Shown piece after piece: positions 34,984 through 44,005 of a stretch of DNA of 64,000 nt. The number at the start of each line of letters is the position of its first letter. Within the stretch, counting starts at the first letter, position 1. Source of the stretch: Streptomyces leeuwenhoekii (GTDB lineage: Bacteria > Actinomycetota > Actinomycetes > Streptomycetales > Streptomycetaceae); contig NZ_LN831790.1 in assembly GCF_001013905.1 (NCBI RefSeq), positions 186,001-250,000 on the forward strand, read 5' to 3'. The position numbers and the translations under genes were made by a program. The notes below the pieces were generated by a model, which was not told the origin of the DNA, ran no database searches, and saw only the letters and a program-made list of their open reading frames with translations.

Positions 34984-36204
34984 TCACGGGGTCAACTCCT
35001 GCTGGTGGCCGCCCCGCCACTCGGTGAGCAGCACGGTGGCGTCGTCGTCGAGCTTGCCGTCGTGGTGGTCCAGCACCGCCGCCATCAGCCGGCGCAGCGT
35101 CTCGTGCAGGGTGTGCTCGCCGGAGTGGTGGCGCAGGATGAACTCGATGAAGCGGTCCCGTCCGAATTCTCTGCCCTGGGCGTCGCGGGCCTCCACGACA
35201 CCGTCGGTGTACAGCAGCAGGCGGTCTCCGGGCTCGAGCTGCTCGGTGGCCTCGGTCACGGGCAGTCCGAGGTCGGCGCCCATGGGGCCGGCCGGGGGGC
35301 AGGCCAGTTCGGTTGTCCGCCGGTTGCCGCGCAGCAGGATCGGCAGGTGGTGGCCCCGGTTGACCCAGGTCAGCCGTCCGGTGTCCATGTCGAGGTCGGC
35401 GAGGATACCGGTGACGTAGCGACTGGTGCCGAACTGCTCGATCAGAATGTTCTCCATCTGCCGGCTGGTCCTGGCCAGCGAGGCACCCTGGCGGCGGGCG
35501 TTGCGGCAGGCGGCCACGGCGACGTTGGCGGTGATCCCGGCGGTGGTGTCGTGGCCCATGGCGTCGAAGACGCCCAGGTGGAGCGTGCTGTCCGCCACGG
35601 CGTAGTCGAAGACGTCACCGCCGACGCGGTAGGCGGGCTCCATCACCGCGCCCACGGTGGCCTCGTGTCCCGCGAAGGCGGGCGGCGGAGTGAGGTTCCA
35701 CTGCATCTCCGCGGCGACGTTCATCGGCTCGGTACGCACCAGCCGGGCGTAGGAGTCGCTGAAGGAGCGCTTGCTGAGGAGCAGCAGGGCGGTCATCGAC
35801 GCCAGGTCACGCAGTGCCTGGCGGAGGGGTTCGGTGTCAGCGTCGGTGTCGGCCCGCAGCGCGCCCAGCCGCTCCACACCGTCGGTGATGGCCACCCACC
35901 ACCGCCGCCGGCCCGTAGCACCGCCGGCCTTGTCCGGTTCGGCGAGGAGTGTCACACGCTGATACACCTGGCCGGGCAGACTGCCCTGGATGGAGAACTC
36001 CTGACCGCCGCCTCCGGCATCCAGCCCCTGACCCGTGAGCTGGCGCAGCACCGTCTCCCGGATGTCCACCACGAATACGGCCGTGTCGTACATACCGGCC
36101 GCAGCGGCGTGCTCGGAAATCAGCCGGGGAAGCTCTTCGAGCGTGACGGTGTGGCTGCCCTGCATCAGCCGCACCAGCGAGAACGCCGCATCCCCTTCAG
36201 CCAT
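34984..36204 (-). CDS. PP2C-type SpoIIE phosphatase with N-terminal sensor region
   Basis: The 406-residue protein has an N-terminal region of about 170 residues resembling a degenerate GAF-type sensor (AAAGMYDTAVFVVDIRE, RRWWVAITDGVERLG). The PP2C/SpoIIE catalytic domain (about 180-400) shows the metal-binding motifs VGGDVFDYAV, GVFDAMGHD, LLLYTDGVVEARD and DDDATVLL. It has no membrane helix. This family dephosphorylates STAS antagonists such as the one encoded just downstream, releasing a stress or developmental sigma factor. The two genes form an operon. Confidence 0.9.
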   Translation of the reverse strand: MAEGDAAFSLVRLMQGSHTVTLEELPRLISEHAAAAGMYDTAVFVVDIRETVLRQLTGQGLDAGGGGQEFSIQGSLPGQVYQRVTLLAEPDKAGGATGRRRWWVAITDGVERLGALRADTDADTEPLRQALRDLASMTALLLLSKRSFSDSYARLVRTEPMNVAAEMQWNLTPPPAFAGHEATVGAVMEPAYRVGGDVFDYAVADSTLHLGVFDAMGHDTTAGITANVAVAACRNARRQGASLARTSRQMENILIEQFGTSRYVTGILADLDMDTGRLTWVNRGHHLPILLRGNRRTTELACPPAGPMGADLGLPVTEATEQLEPGDRLLLYTDGVVEARDAQGREFGRDRFIEFILRHHSGEHTLHETLRRLMAAVLDHHDGKLDDDATVLLTEWRGGHQQELTP

Positions 36205-36429
36205 CCCCGCCGCCTTCGGCCGGGCCGCACCACGGCAGGCAGACGGACTCCGCCGCGGCTACGCACCCCACGCGCAAGGCCCCTTCCCGCTTGCGGACAG
36301 GCCACAGCTACCAGCAAAGCGCAGCAGTCCTGCCCCTGCCACTTCGCCGGCCCGCCGGTGGCTGTCCCAGCGGGCCACCGGGCAGGGGCGGCCACGCCGG
36401 TCTGCAGGTAATCCACGACTTCCGCGGTG

Positions 36430-37000
36430 ATGCCCTCCCCCGGGGCCACGGCGGGCGTGCCTGCTCGACGTGGCGGGCGGCGTTCCGCGGTGTGTGGGGA
36501 AGAGCTCGTCCGGCGGCGCGCAGCAACAGCTGGATGCCGGAGAGGCCCTGGGCGAGGGTGTCGTGGATCTCGCGGGCCAGGCGGTCGCTTCGGCCAGTGT
36601 ACCGGCGGTGTGCTGCGCGGCGGCCAGGTCGGCGCGCGTGGTGGTGAGTTCCTCGATCAGTTGGCGGCGGTGTTCGCTCTCCCGGTACAGAGCCTGGTAC
36701 CCCCACACCAAGGCGACCGCCACGGCGGCGCCGAGCGCGGGACCGATGGCCATGGCGGGGCTGAAGGAGTGCTGGTGAGCGGCGAAGCCCGCTTTGGCCG
36801 CGGCGGCGGTGGCGGCCACCGCCACCCATCCCGCGCGGCGGGGCAGCAGGCGCAGCTGGAGGAAGTACAGCGGGAAGGCCACCCACACGCCGTCGGGGGA
36901 CAGGGCCAGCAATGCCAGCCGGCAGGCGCGCCCACGACGGCCAGCCACAGCGCGGTGACCCGCCGCGAGCGGCAGCATTGGGTGGCCGTCACATTCCTGG
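36430..37000 (-). pseudogene. sensor histidine kinase remnant (NarL/LuxR-type)
   Basis: The minus strand encodes membrane segments (VWVAFPLYFLQLRLL and MAIGPALGAAVAVALVWGY) and the start of a coiled coil (LIEELTTTRADLAAAQHTAG). The phospho-acceptor box LAREIHDTLAQGLSGIQLLL follows in a different frame: one base seems missing after GTLAE near 36590. Another frame change separates the first helix (TALWLAVVG) from the rest near 36915. After AARHVEQAR the HATPase domain is absent. It is clearly non-functional. Confidence 0.75.
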
Positions 37001-37137
37001 CCCGCCACACCGCGGGTTCTCCCGATATCCGCGAACCGGAGAAGTGCTCCGCCATTGGCTGGTTCGATCTGAACGCCCTGCCGGAGCCGCTGTCGCAGAT
37101 CACCATCGAGAACGCGGCCCGTTACCGGAACTGGTGA
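36955..37137 (+). pseudogene. C-terminal remnant of a NUDIX hydrolase
   Basis: The forward frame ending at 37137 reads HWVAVTFLARHTAGSPDIRE, then EKCSAIGWFDLNALPEPLS, the typical last third of actinomycete NUDIX pyrophosphatases. The NUDIX box that should lie upstream is missing, and upstream bases belong to the broken histidine kinase on the other strand. The join marks a rearrangement. Confidence 0.7.
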
Positions 37138-37514
37138 CGGACGGCCCTCGCGTCAGCGCCCTGGCCGGGGGGCACGGAACCTGACCGGGACGGTGCATGT
37201 CCCGTCGCCGAGCTGGGCGGGCAGCCGCGGGCACCGGGGCCGCCCGCACTGCCGTCGGAACTGCGAGCGCGGTTCCCAGGGCACTCCCGGCGCGAGGACG
37301 CCGCGTCGCTCGGCACCCGTCTCCTTCCTGCTCGCCCGGCGCCGGGCCGGTGCCGCCTCGACGCTACGGCCGGCCGGTCTCGGCGGGCAGGGGGCACGGC
37401 GCCGTGGGGCGTCGAGCCGGACACGTGCATGATCGACACGGCCTCACCGAGCGGAGCGCGCCCGCGCTCGCCGGTGGGGCCGCATTCGCCCGCCGGGTCC
37501 GGCACGCTCGCGGA
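37138..37514. other. 377-bp gap without a supported gene
   Basis: It lies between the NUDIX remnant (plus) and the cholesterol oxidase-like gene (minus), both of which end toward it. A short GGGAC/GTCCC hairpin is present near 37174-37196. No gene, repeat family or RNA is recognised. Confidence 0.45.
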
Positions 37515-39353
37515 TCAGCGCAGCAGGGTGTCGAGGAAGGGGCTGGACAGCACGTGGTGGGGGTCGAGCCGCTCCAGGGCCGCGACGGCCTCGTCCCAGC
37601 CCGGGCCTCCCCCGGCGCGCAGGCCGGCGGGGACGGTGCGGGCGAGGACGTCCGGGTCGGACCATGCGGCGGTGTCGGTGTAGGCCCAGCCCTTGGACCA
37701 CTCCACCCGGACCGTCGCCCTGTCCCCGTCCAGGGTGAACAGGAACTGCTCGATCTCCCGGTAGAAGCGGTGCAGGGCGGGTGTGGCCGGCAGGGAGAGG
37801 ATGTCGATCCACACGGCGGTGTCGGCCTCCGGCCGGTCGGGGCGCGGTCGCAGGGCGGACAGCAGGGGTGGCCGCGCGCCGGGTACGCCGCACACGGACG
37901 GGTCCTCCAGGCCGGTCACGCGGATCTCCACCTGGCCGTTGACCGGGTACTCGCCGCGCGCCGCGTACTCGGCGAGCAGTGTGCGGTAGAAGTCGGCGAA
38001 CTGGCTGACCACCCATTGCAGATCGGCGCGGCGGACGAGGACGGCATAGCCGTTGGCCGTCTCGCGCAGCGTGGTGGGCCGTATGTACTCCAGCAGGTTG
38101 CGGGAGGCGCCCCACAGGTCCGACCGCAGCCCGCCCGCCAGCAGATGGGTGAGGACGTCACCGGTCAGCACGTCCCGCACGAGGCCGTCGGAGAGCAGGA
38201 CGTCGGTGATGTCGCCGGTCAGCGCCACCTTGGCCAGCAGGTACTGCACTTGGCCGAAGAGCGGCGCGCTTGCCCAGGCCCCCGAGACCAGGGATCCGGC
38301 CAGCCGGGCCACCGGCTCGGGGAGGGAGTCGGAGAACGGGTAGTTGTACGGCTCGTCGACCGCGCGGGAGCCCAGCGGCCGTCGCGGGGTGACGCTCCAG
38401 ACCTTCAGCCAGGGCTTGTCGGTGAAGGCGAACCAGATCGCCTCCGCCCGGCCGGTCCGGTCGACGAAGTGGGCCAGGGTCCGCTTCCCGGCCGCGGTGC
38501 CGGGGGCGGCGAACAGTTCGGCGGCGGGGATGTCCAGGAGGGACTGGCAGCGCAGGTTCTGGTCGGCGCCCACGCGCAGGACGGCCTCGGTGACGAGCGA
38601 GCGGCCGAGGTGGGTGAGGAGCGCGTCGCAGTCGGGTTCCGCCCGGCCGACGGTCCGCAGGACGTAGCGGCCCGTGTCCTCGTCCCAGACGACCGCGGTC
38701 AGTTCGGTGACCAGGTTGCTCAGCGAGCCGTAACCGTGGCCGGGCGGCGGGCTCTCGCCGACGGCGGGGACGGCCGTACCGTGCGCGCCGATGGCGAGCG
38801 CGCCGCCGACCGTCAGCTGTCCGGGTGCCGGCGCTGCGGTGACGCCGTGACCGGCGGCGCCGGCGAACGCGAGCAGGTCCTCCAGGGTGGCCCCGGTCTG
38901 GACCCGGACCTCGGCCGAGCCGTCGGCGGCCCGCCGCTCCAGCGACATGGCGGTGAGGTGTGCGGTGGTGTCCAGCAGGACGACCCGGGTCGCGGCGGGT
39001 GTGCCGTCGGCCACCGTGAGCGGGGCCCAGCCGTGCCGTTTGCCTTGCGCGCGTACCGTCCAGCCGGCGCCGTGCGCCCAGTTGACGATGTCGACCACGT
39101 CTTGGGGGTGGCGCGGGGCGCACGTCCACAACTGGTCGGTGCGGATCTCGCCGGCCCAGTTCTCGTAGACGCGTCGGTAGAGGTCGGGTCCGGCCGGGAA
39201 ATCCGGCGGTGCCGGGGGTGCGTCGGCGGCGTACGCGCCGTCCGGGCGGACCAGTCCGCGCAGCAGCCACACCGCGCCACCCGCGGCGGCCGACGACGCG
39301 AGCAGTTCGCGCCGCGACAGTCCGCCGCCGTGAACCGAAGAATCGCCCGCCAT
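37515..39353 (-). CDS. TAT-exported cholesterol oxidase-like FAD enzyme (class II, VAO fold)
   Basis: The 612-residue protein has a twin-arginine signal (LSRRELLASSAAAGGAVWLL) and is probably exported folded. An FAD-binding type 4 domain follows (about 50-270; RTDQLWTCAPRHPQDVVDI, RAQGKRHGWAPLTV, GQLTVGGALAIGAHGTAVP). The C-terminal part resembles the substrate domain of Brevibacterium-type class II cholesterol oxidase (VWSVTPRRPLGSR, YNYPFSD, VEIRVTGLEDPS). Class II enzymes bind FAD covalently; the His in KRHGW is a candidate, but this is inferred. They oxidise and isomerise 3-beta-hydroxysterols with release of H2O2. ATG at 39353, with GGAGAGG upstream. Confidence 0.8.
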   Translation of the reverse strand: MAGDSSVHGGGLSRRELLASSAAAGGAVWLLRGLVRPDGAYAADAPPAPPDFPAGPDLYRRVYENWAGEIRTDQLWTCAPRHPQDVVDIVNWAHGAGWTVRAQGKRHGWAPLTVADGTPAATRVVLLDTTAHLTAMSLERRAADGSAEVRVQTGATLEDLLAFAGAAGHGVTAAPAPGQLTVGGALAIGAHGTAVPAVGESPPPGHGYGSLSNLVTELTAVVWDEDTGRYVLRTVGRAEPDCDALLTHLGRSLVTEAVLRVGADQNLRCQSLLDIPAAELFAAPGTAAGKRTLAHFVDRTGRAEAIWFAFTDKPWLKVWSVTPRRPLGSRAVDEPYNYPFSDSLPEPVARLAGSLVSGAWASAPLFGQVQYLLAKVALTGDITDVLLSDGLVRDVLTGDVLTHLLAGGLRSDLWGASRNLLEYIRPTTLRETANGYAVLVRRADLQWVVSQFADFYRTLLAEYAARGEYPVNGQVEIRVTGLEDPSVCGVPGARPPLLSALRPRPDRPEADTAVWIDILSLPATPALHRFYREIEQFLFTLDGDRATVRVEWSKGWAYTDTAAWSDPDVLARTVPAGLRAGGGPGWDEAVAALERLDPHHVLSSPFLDTLLR

Positions 39354-39454
39354 CCCTGAGACCTCTCCTGTCCCGCCGGACTCCGCCGTGCCGAGCCGGT
39401 CGAGTGCACACGCTACCCGGCAACAGGCGTTCGGGGCCCAGGTGTTCGTCGGTT

Positions 39455-39850
39455 TCACCACGCGGAACCTGCGAGGCGGCGGTCACCGGCGTCGTGTGCC
39501 CGGGCCCGGTCCGGTGAGAGCACGAGGACGGCGGGGTTGATCGGCGTCATGTCGCAGGGCGCGTATTCACCCGCGGCACGGGCCGCGCTGGAGCAGTGGC
39601 CGCCGTCGTACTCGTGGCGGACCTGGAAGCCGGCGCCACCGGTCCGGCTGTTGACGATGACGCGGTGACCGGTCACGTTCGACAGGTTGTGGGCGCCGTA
39701 GCCGGAGAAGATGTTCTTGCTGAGGATGCTGCCGTCCGTCTCGCGGATGCAGACGGCTCCGGACGGGCAGGCGGTGGCGCTGGGCGCCATGGCGAGCCCG
39801 TCGCCCGCGGCCGGGGCCAGAGCCGCGGTGATCGTCGCGGTCCTGCGCAT
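39455..39850 (-). CDS. small secreted protein, peptidase inhibitor I36-like
   Basis: The 131-residue protein has a signal peptide-like start (RRTATITAALAPAAGDGLA) that is weaker than usual. A cysteine-rich mature domain follows (ACPSGAVCIRETDG, FSGYGAHNLSNVTGHRVIVN, NSRTGGAGFQVRHEYDGG, then CSSAA and APCDMTPINPAVL), as in small Streptomyces proteins of the peptidase-inhibitor I36/SMPI-like group. The tail after NPAVLVL is longer than in relatives, so the original stop may have been lost. A strong GGGGGGAGAAC precedes the ATG. Confidence 0.6.
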   Translation of the reverse strand: MRRTATITAALAPAAGDGLAMAPSATACPSGAVCIRETDGSILSKNIFSGYGAHNLSNVTGHRVIVNSRTGGAGFQVRHEYDGGHCSSAARAAGEYAPCDMTPINPAVLVLSPDRARAHDAGDRRLAGSAW

Positions 39851-40714
39851 GTTCTCCCCCCTTGGTTCGGCGCCCGGGCCGCGGGCACCGGACCGGGCCG
39901 CGGCGGCCCGGGCCGCGGGCGGGTCCGGAACGAGCGGACACCGGCGGCCGGAGGCACGCGCGGGCCGCCGGGGCCAGGCGGTGGGACGGCGAGGCGGCGC
40001 GCGAACGGCCGCGGCAGGTGATCGCGCGGCGGCGGGCGGTCGCCGGGGCCGGGGCGTGGGCGGGGCGCGGCCGGGGCCGGCGGAGGTGTGACGGGCACGG
40101 GCCCGGCGGCGGACGCGGCGCCCGCCCGGCAAGGGCCACGGGACCCGGGCGGGGCGGTCCGGCGGGACGCGGCGGGCCCGGGAGACGCCCGTCGGCCCCC
40201 GGCCAGCGGGCAGTGCGGCGCGGAGCGCCGGTGGGGAGGGCGGGCCCGAGGCGGCCGTGGCACGCCGCGTGGGCGGCGGACGGCGCGGCGACGGCAGGAG
40301 GGCCCGGCCCGGGTGCGCCGGGCGGGGGTGCGGATGTGCGGACGGCCGGCGGGAGAGGCGGCGGGAGGGAGTACCTCGGCGGCACGGGGGCCGGCGTACG
40401 CGGGCGGGCGGGAGGCGGTCGGTGAGGACCTGGGAGGCGGGACCGTGCGTGACTGGCGTACGCGGGCGAGCGAGGGGCGGCGGAGGCTGGTGTGAGGCGG
40501 CCGGGCGATCCCGGCCCGGGCCGGGAGGAACAGGACGGCGGCGACGATGGCGGGCACGGGGGCCTCCTGGGGGCGAACGGCGCCGTCCGGCGCCGTGGCA
40601 CCCGTATCCCCCGACCGGGACCGAACACGGGGCCGGCAAACCGGCGCGGCCCCGTACAGTGGAAGGACGGACCGCCGCCCGTACCTCACGCACCACCTGC
40701 CCCCGGAGCCCCCG
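39851..40714. other. extremely G+C-rich gap without a supported gene
   Basis: From about 39880 to 40490 the plus strand is almost only G and C with strong G excess (runs such as CGGGGCCGGGG), and translated frames are Pro/Arg/Gly low complexity on both strands. No domain or ribosome-binding signal is seen. The right end (40640-40714) contains the leader of the radical SAM gene with GGAG before its start. Confidence 0.5.
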
Positions 40715-41890
40715 ATGCACCACCCGGCCTCCCTCCCGGACGACGGCTCCGGCACGCTCTTCGGGCTCGAAGCGCTCTCGCTCGGACCGGCCGGTGGCGC
40801 GGCGGGCCCGTCGTTCCGCGACTCCGCCACGGCCCGGCGCCTGCTGCCCGTGCGGGAGATCCACGCCGAGCCCGCGGCGGCCGCCTCCCCGCGCGGCCGG
40901 CAGATCATCGCCCGGTTTCCCGAGGCGCGGCTGGTCACCGTGGACTCCCACTGGCGCATCCCCGGCCTGCACGGCAACGAGGGCAACGTGGAGCGCTGGG
41001 TCCGTGTCAAGGGCGAGACGCTGGTCCTGGGCGAGCGGAAGACGCTCACCACGCGTCCCAACGGCCGGTCGGCGGACTGGATCGCGCCGGGCGCCTCGAA
41101 CGGCTGCGCCATGGCCTGCGCCTACTGCTACGTGCCGCGGCGCAAGGGCTACGCCAACCCGGTCACCGTCTTCACCAACATCGACCGGATCATCGCCCAC
41201 CTGGGGCGGCACATCGCCCGCCAGGGCCCCAAGACCGAGCCCAACCAGTGCGACGCCGAGGCGTGGGTGTACGACATCGGCGAGAACGGCGACTGCTCGG
41301 TGGACGCCTTGATCTGCGACAACACGGCGGATCTGGTGCACGCCTTCCGGCAGTGGCCGACGGCCAAGGCGTCGTTCGCGACCAAGTTCGTCAATCCCGA
41401 CCTGCTGGCCCTGGATCCGCGTGGCCGGACCAGGATCCGCTTCTCGGTGATGCCGCCGGACGACTCCCGGCTGCTGGACGTGCGCACCTCGCCCGTGGCC
41501 GAGCGGATCTCCGCCGCCGCGGACTTCCTGGACGCCGGGTACGAGGTGCACTTCAACCTCTCCCCCGTGGTGCTGCGTCCCGGCTGGCGGACCGCATGGG
41601 CGGAGCTGCTGCGGCACCTCGACGACGTGCTGCCCGAGCGGGTGAAGCGGCAGGCCGCCGCCGAGGTGATCATGCTGACGCACAACCGGGAGCTGCACGA
41701 GGTCAACCTCGGCTGGCACCCGCGGAGCGAGGAGATCCTGTGGACCCCGGAGCTGCAGCAGGCCAAGCGCTCGGAGAACGGGGCGCTCAACGTCCGCTAC
41801 CGCAACCAGGTCAAGGCGGAGGCGCTGGCGGCGCTGCGGAATCTGATGGACACGCATGCGCCCTGGCTGCGCGTCCGCTACGCCTTCTGA
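40715..41890 (+). CDS. spore photoproduct lyase-like radical SAM protein
   Basis: The 391-residue protein has the radical SAM cysteine motif CAMACAYCYV (C-x3-C-x2-C, about residue 131) inside a context typical of SplB relatives (WIAPGASNGCAM, PRRKGYANPVTVF). Later come NFNLSPVVLRPGW-like and AAEVIMLTHNRELHEVNL segments. The family uses a 4Fe-4S cluster and S-adenosylmethionine; true spore photoproduct lyases repair a UV thymine lesion. The substrate of the actinomycete relatives is less certain, and Streptomyces spores differ from endospores. The start at 40715 has GGAG upstream; the open frame before it is low complexity. Confidence 0.85.
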   Translation: MHHPASLPDDGSGTLFGLEALSLGPAGGAAGPSFRDSATARRLLPVREIHAEPAAAASPRGRQIIARFPEARLVTVDSHWRIPGLHGNEGNVERWVRVKGETLVLGERKTLTTRPNGRSADWIAPGASNGCAMACAYCYVPRRKGYANPVTVFTNIDRIIAHLGRHIARQGPKTEPNQCDAEAWVYDIGENGDCSVDALICDNTADLVHAFRQWPTAKASFATKFVNPDLLALDPRGRTRIRFSVMPPDDSRLLDVRTSPVAERISAAADFLDAGYEVHFNLSPVVLRPGWRTAWAELLRHLDDVLPERVKRQAAAEVIMLTHNRELHEVNLGWHPRSEEILWTPELQQAKRSENGALNVRYRNQVKAEALAALRNLMDTHAPWLRVRYAF

Positions 41891-42032
41891 CGGTCACCGG
41901 GCGGTGAGGTCGGGCGACCCGCGGTGAAGCCGAGCCGCTCGTGGACCATTGCCGCCGTCTTCTCGCCGCCGGGAACAAGGTCCTGGGGCTTGCATGGACC
42001 GTCCTGTGGGCTGCTGCCCGGGCAGGCGCCGT

Positions 42033-42063
42033 GAGGGGCCCGGGAGCGCGTGCCGGGCCCCTC
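42033..42063. terminator. hairpin terminator downstream of the radical SAM gene
   Basis: GAGGGGCCCGG (42033-42043) and CCGGGCCCCTC (42053-42063) form a perfect 11-bp stem with a 9-base loop. It lies in the gap between convergent genes. Confidence 0.7.
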
Positions 42064-42099
42064 GCCGTCCATGGCGCGGCGGACCGTGCGGTATGGGTA

Positions 42100-42136
42100 C
42101 GCGAGGGCCGGGGCTCATGGTCTCCCGGCCCTCGCG
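42100..42136. terminator. hairpin terminator downstream of the pectate lyase gene
   Basis: CGCGAGGGCCGGG (42100-42112) and CCCGGCCCTCGCG (42124-42136) form a perfect 13-bp stem with an 11-base loop, 11 bases past the end of the minus-strand pectate lyase gene. With the hairpin at 42033 it makes a double barrier between convergent transcripts. Confidence 0.78.
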
Positions 42137-42147
42137 TGTCTCGGGTG

Positions 42148-43491
42148 CTACTTGAGCACGCCCGCCCCCGTCGTCGTCGCCAGCGACGTCGGCAGGTTGC
42201 TCGCCGAGGCCTCCAGGCCCGTCGTGAGGGCCGGGGTCCAGTTGACCGTGGTCTTCAGGTCCTTGGACGAGGCGGCGTTGTAGGCGGCGACGAGGTCGGT
42301 CACCGTGCCGTTGACGAGGTTGCCGGAGCCCTTGACCGAGCCGGTGCCGTCACCGCTGAGGAGCTTGGCGGCCTTCGCTCCGGACGGCAGCTTCCAGTAG
42401 TTGTTCTCCGCGACGACCTGGGCCTTGGCACGGGAGTTGATGCTGTACTGCGGCGTGTACCCGTTGAGGGGCGTGACGTCGTAGTAGTTGTTGTAGATGT
42501 GGATCTGGCCGATGCGGGCCAGCGGGGCACGCTGTGTGATGCCCTTCCACACGTTGTGGTGGATGGAGACGCGCAGCTTGCCGACGCTGTCGGTGTCGCT
42601 GCTGCCGATCAGCATCGTCTTGTCGTGGTTGGTGAACTGGTTGCGCGAGACGGTCACCAGGTCGGATCCCTTGGTGATGTCGAGGGCGCCGTCGTGGATC
42701 TGGTACTCGCGGCCGAAGTACTTCGGGTTGGCGCTGTCGAAGTGCGGCGCGTCGGTGAACGTGTTGTGGTCCGCCCACACGTGGGTCGTGCCGCGCAGGG
42801 ACACCGAGTCGTAGTTGGAGTTCCAGTTGCCGTCGTCGCCGTCGGTCGGGTCCCACTGCGGGAAGCAGTCCTCGGTGGCGGCGAAGGTCAGGTTGCGGAC
42901 GATGACGTTGTCCACGTTCTGGATCTGGAGCATGGCCCCGGTGAGGCCCGCGTTCGTACCGGGGACGCCCACGATCGTCGTGTTGGCGGGGACCTTGAAG
43001 ACGATGTTCTTGCCCTGCTTGGCCTGGGCGGCGGCGCGCGCCGTCTCCTGGGTGCCGGAGGGCAGCTTGGAGCGGCCGTAGGTGGCCGGGTCGTAGGCCT
43101 TGAGGTAGGCCGACAGCGAGTAGCCGGTACCGAGGGCGTAGTCGGCGCAGGTCAGCTTCCTGCCGTTGTCGTCGGTGTTGGCGTCGATCATGCCGTTGAT
43201 CTTGATGATGCGGGGCGTGGTGTCGGAGACCGAGCCCAGCGCCTTCACGAGCTGCGCACGGGTGGAGACGGTGAAGGTGTGGGCGGCGTCGGCCTTCGTG
43301 CCACCGGTGGTCCCCGTGCCGGAGGACGCCCAGCCGTCCTTCGCGGCGAGCGTCTGGTGGTACAGGTCGACGGTCCCGGCGTTGGCGTTCATCACGAAAA
43401 CACCAGCGCCGACGCCTGCGGCCACGACGGCCGCGCAGACGGCGGCGGCACGACGGGAGCGGCGGGACCGGCGGTGGGAGCGAGCAGGCAC
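42148..43491 (-). CDS. secreted pectate lyase, family PL1
   Basis: The 447-residue protein has an Arg-rich start and membrane-spanning signal peptide (AAAVCAAVVAAGVGAGVFVM). A right-handed beta-helix follows with PL1 landmarks: ATEDCFPQWDPTDGDDGNWN, VSLRGTTHVWADHNTF, DGALDITKGSDLVTVSRN, the VSIHHNVW helix turn, and the catalytic-Arg region QRAPLARIGQIHIYNNYY. PL1 enzymes cleave polygalacturonate by calcium-dependent beta-elimination. GTG start preceded by AAGGAAG. Its transcript ends at the double hairpin to the left. The whole sequence appears intact. Confidence 0.92.
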   Translation of the reverse strand: MPARSHRRSRRSRRAAAVCAAVVAAGVGAGVFVMNANAGTVDLYHQTLAAKDGWASSGTGTTGGTKADAAHTFTVSTRAQLVKALGSVSDTTPRIIKINGMIDANTDDNGRKLTCADYALGTGYSLSAYLKAYDPATYGRSKLPSGTQETARAAAQAKQGKNIVFKVPANTTIVGVPGTNAGLTGAMLQIQNVDNVIVRNLTFAATEDCFPQWDPTDGDDGNWNSNYDSVSLRGTTHVWADHNTFTDAPHFDSANPKYFGREYQIHDGALDITKGSDLVTVSRNQFTNHDKTMLIGSSDTDSVGKLRVSIHHNVWKGITQRAPLARIGQIHIYNNYYDVTPLNGYTPQYSINSRAKAQVVAENNYWKLPSGAKAAKLLSGDGTGSVKGSGNLVNGTVTDLVAAYNAASSKDLKTTVNWTPALTTGLEASASNLPTSLATTTGAGVLK

Positions 43492-44005
43492 GGAGCTTCC
43501 TTACAGGGGAGGAACGAGGTTACGCCCTGTCAGTGGCCGCCGGCCCGTGACAGGTTGCCGCGTGCCGGGAATTTTTTCCTCCGCTTTCCCGCCACGCGAT
43601 GTCGTCCGAGTCCGCCTCCACGTCACCTCACACGATCCGCTCGCCTTCGGCTCACTGCGGGAAGAGCTGGGGCCCGCGGCGCGGCGGCCGCCGCCGACCG
43701 TCACGCCCCGGAAGCAGCGACGGGTCGTCCCCTGCCGGGCCACCGGCAGGGGACGGCCCGGCCATCTGGTCGAGGTGTCCGCGGCCTCGCTCGGGTCAGC
43801 CCGTGAAAGGCGACGCAACGGCTGACGGAATGCGGAGAAGCGCACAGTCGGTCGAGGCGGCGAGCGGGCGGGGTACTCCTCGAGCGCCGCTGTGACACGG
43901 CGGTGACAACAAACGGCTCGTCCCGGCCTGTTGTCGGCGCTTTCATGTCCACACGAGCGCCGCCCGATCCGCGGTGGCGCGCCGACATGGGGCGGGATAT
44001 CAGCG
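43492..44005. other. divergent intergenic region, pectate lyase / beta-propeller gene
   Basis: No gene is supported. A GACAACA/TGTTGTC inverted repeat (around 43903-43934) and two close GTGACA direct repeats (43890-43909) lie nearer to the beta-propeller gene and may be regulatory. An A/T-rich run (GAATTTTTTCC, near 43568) lies nearer to the pectate lyase start and could mark its promoter. Confidence 0.4.
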
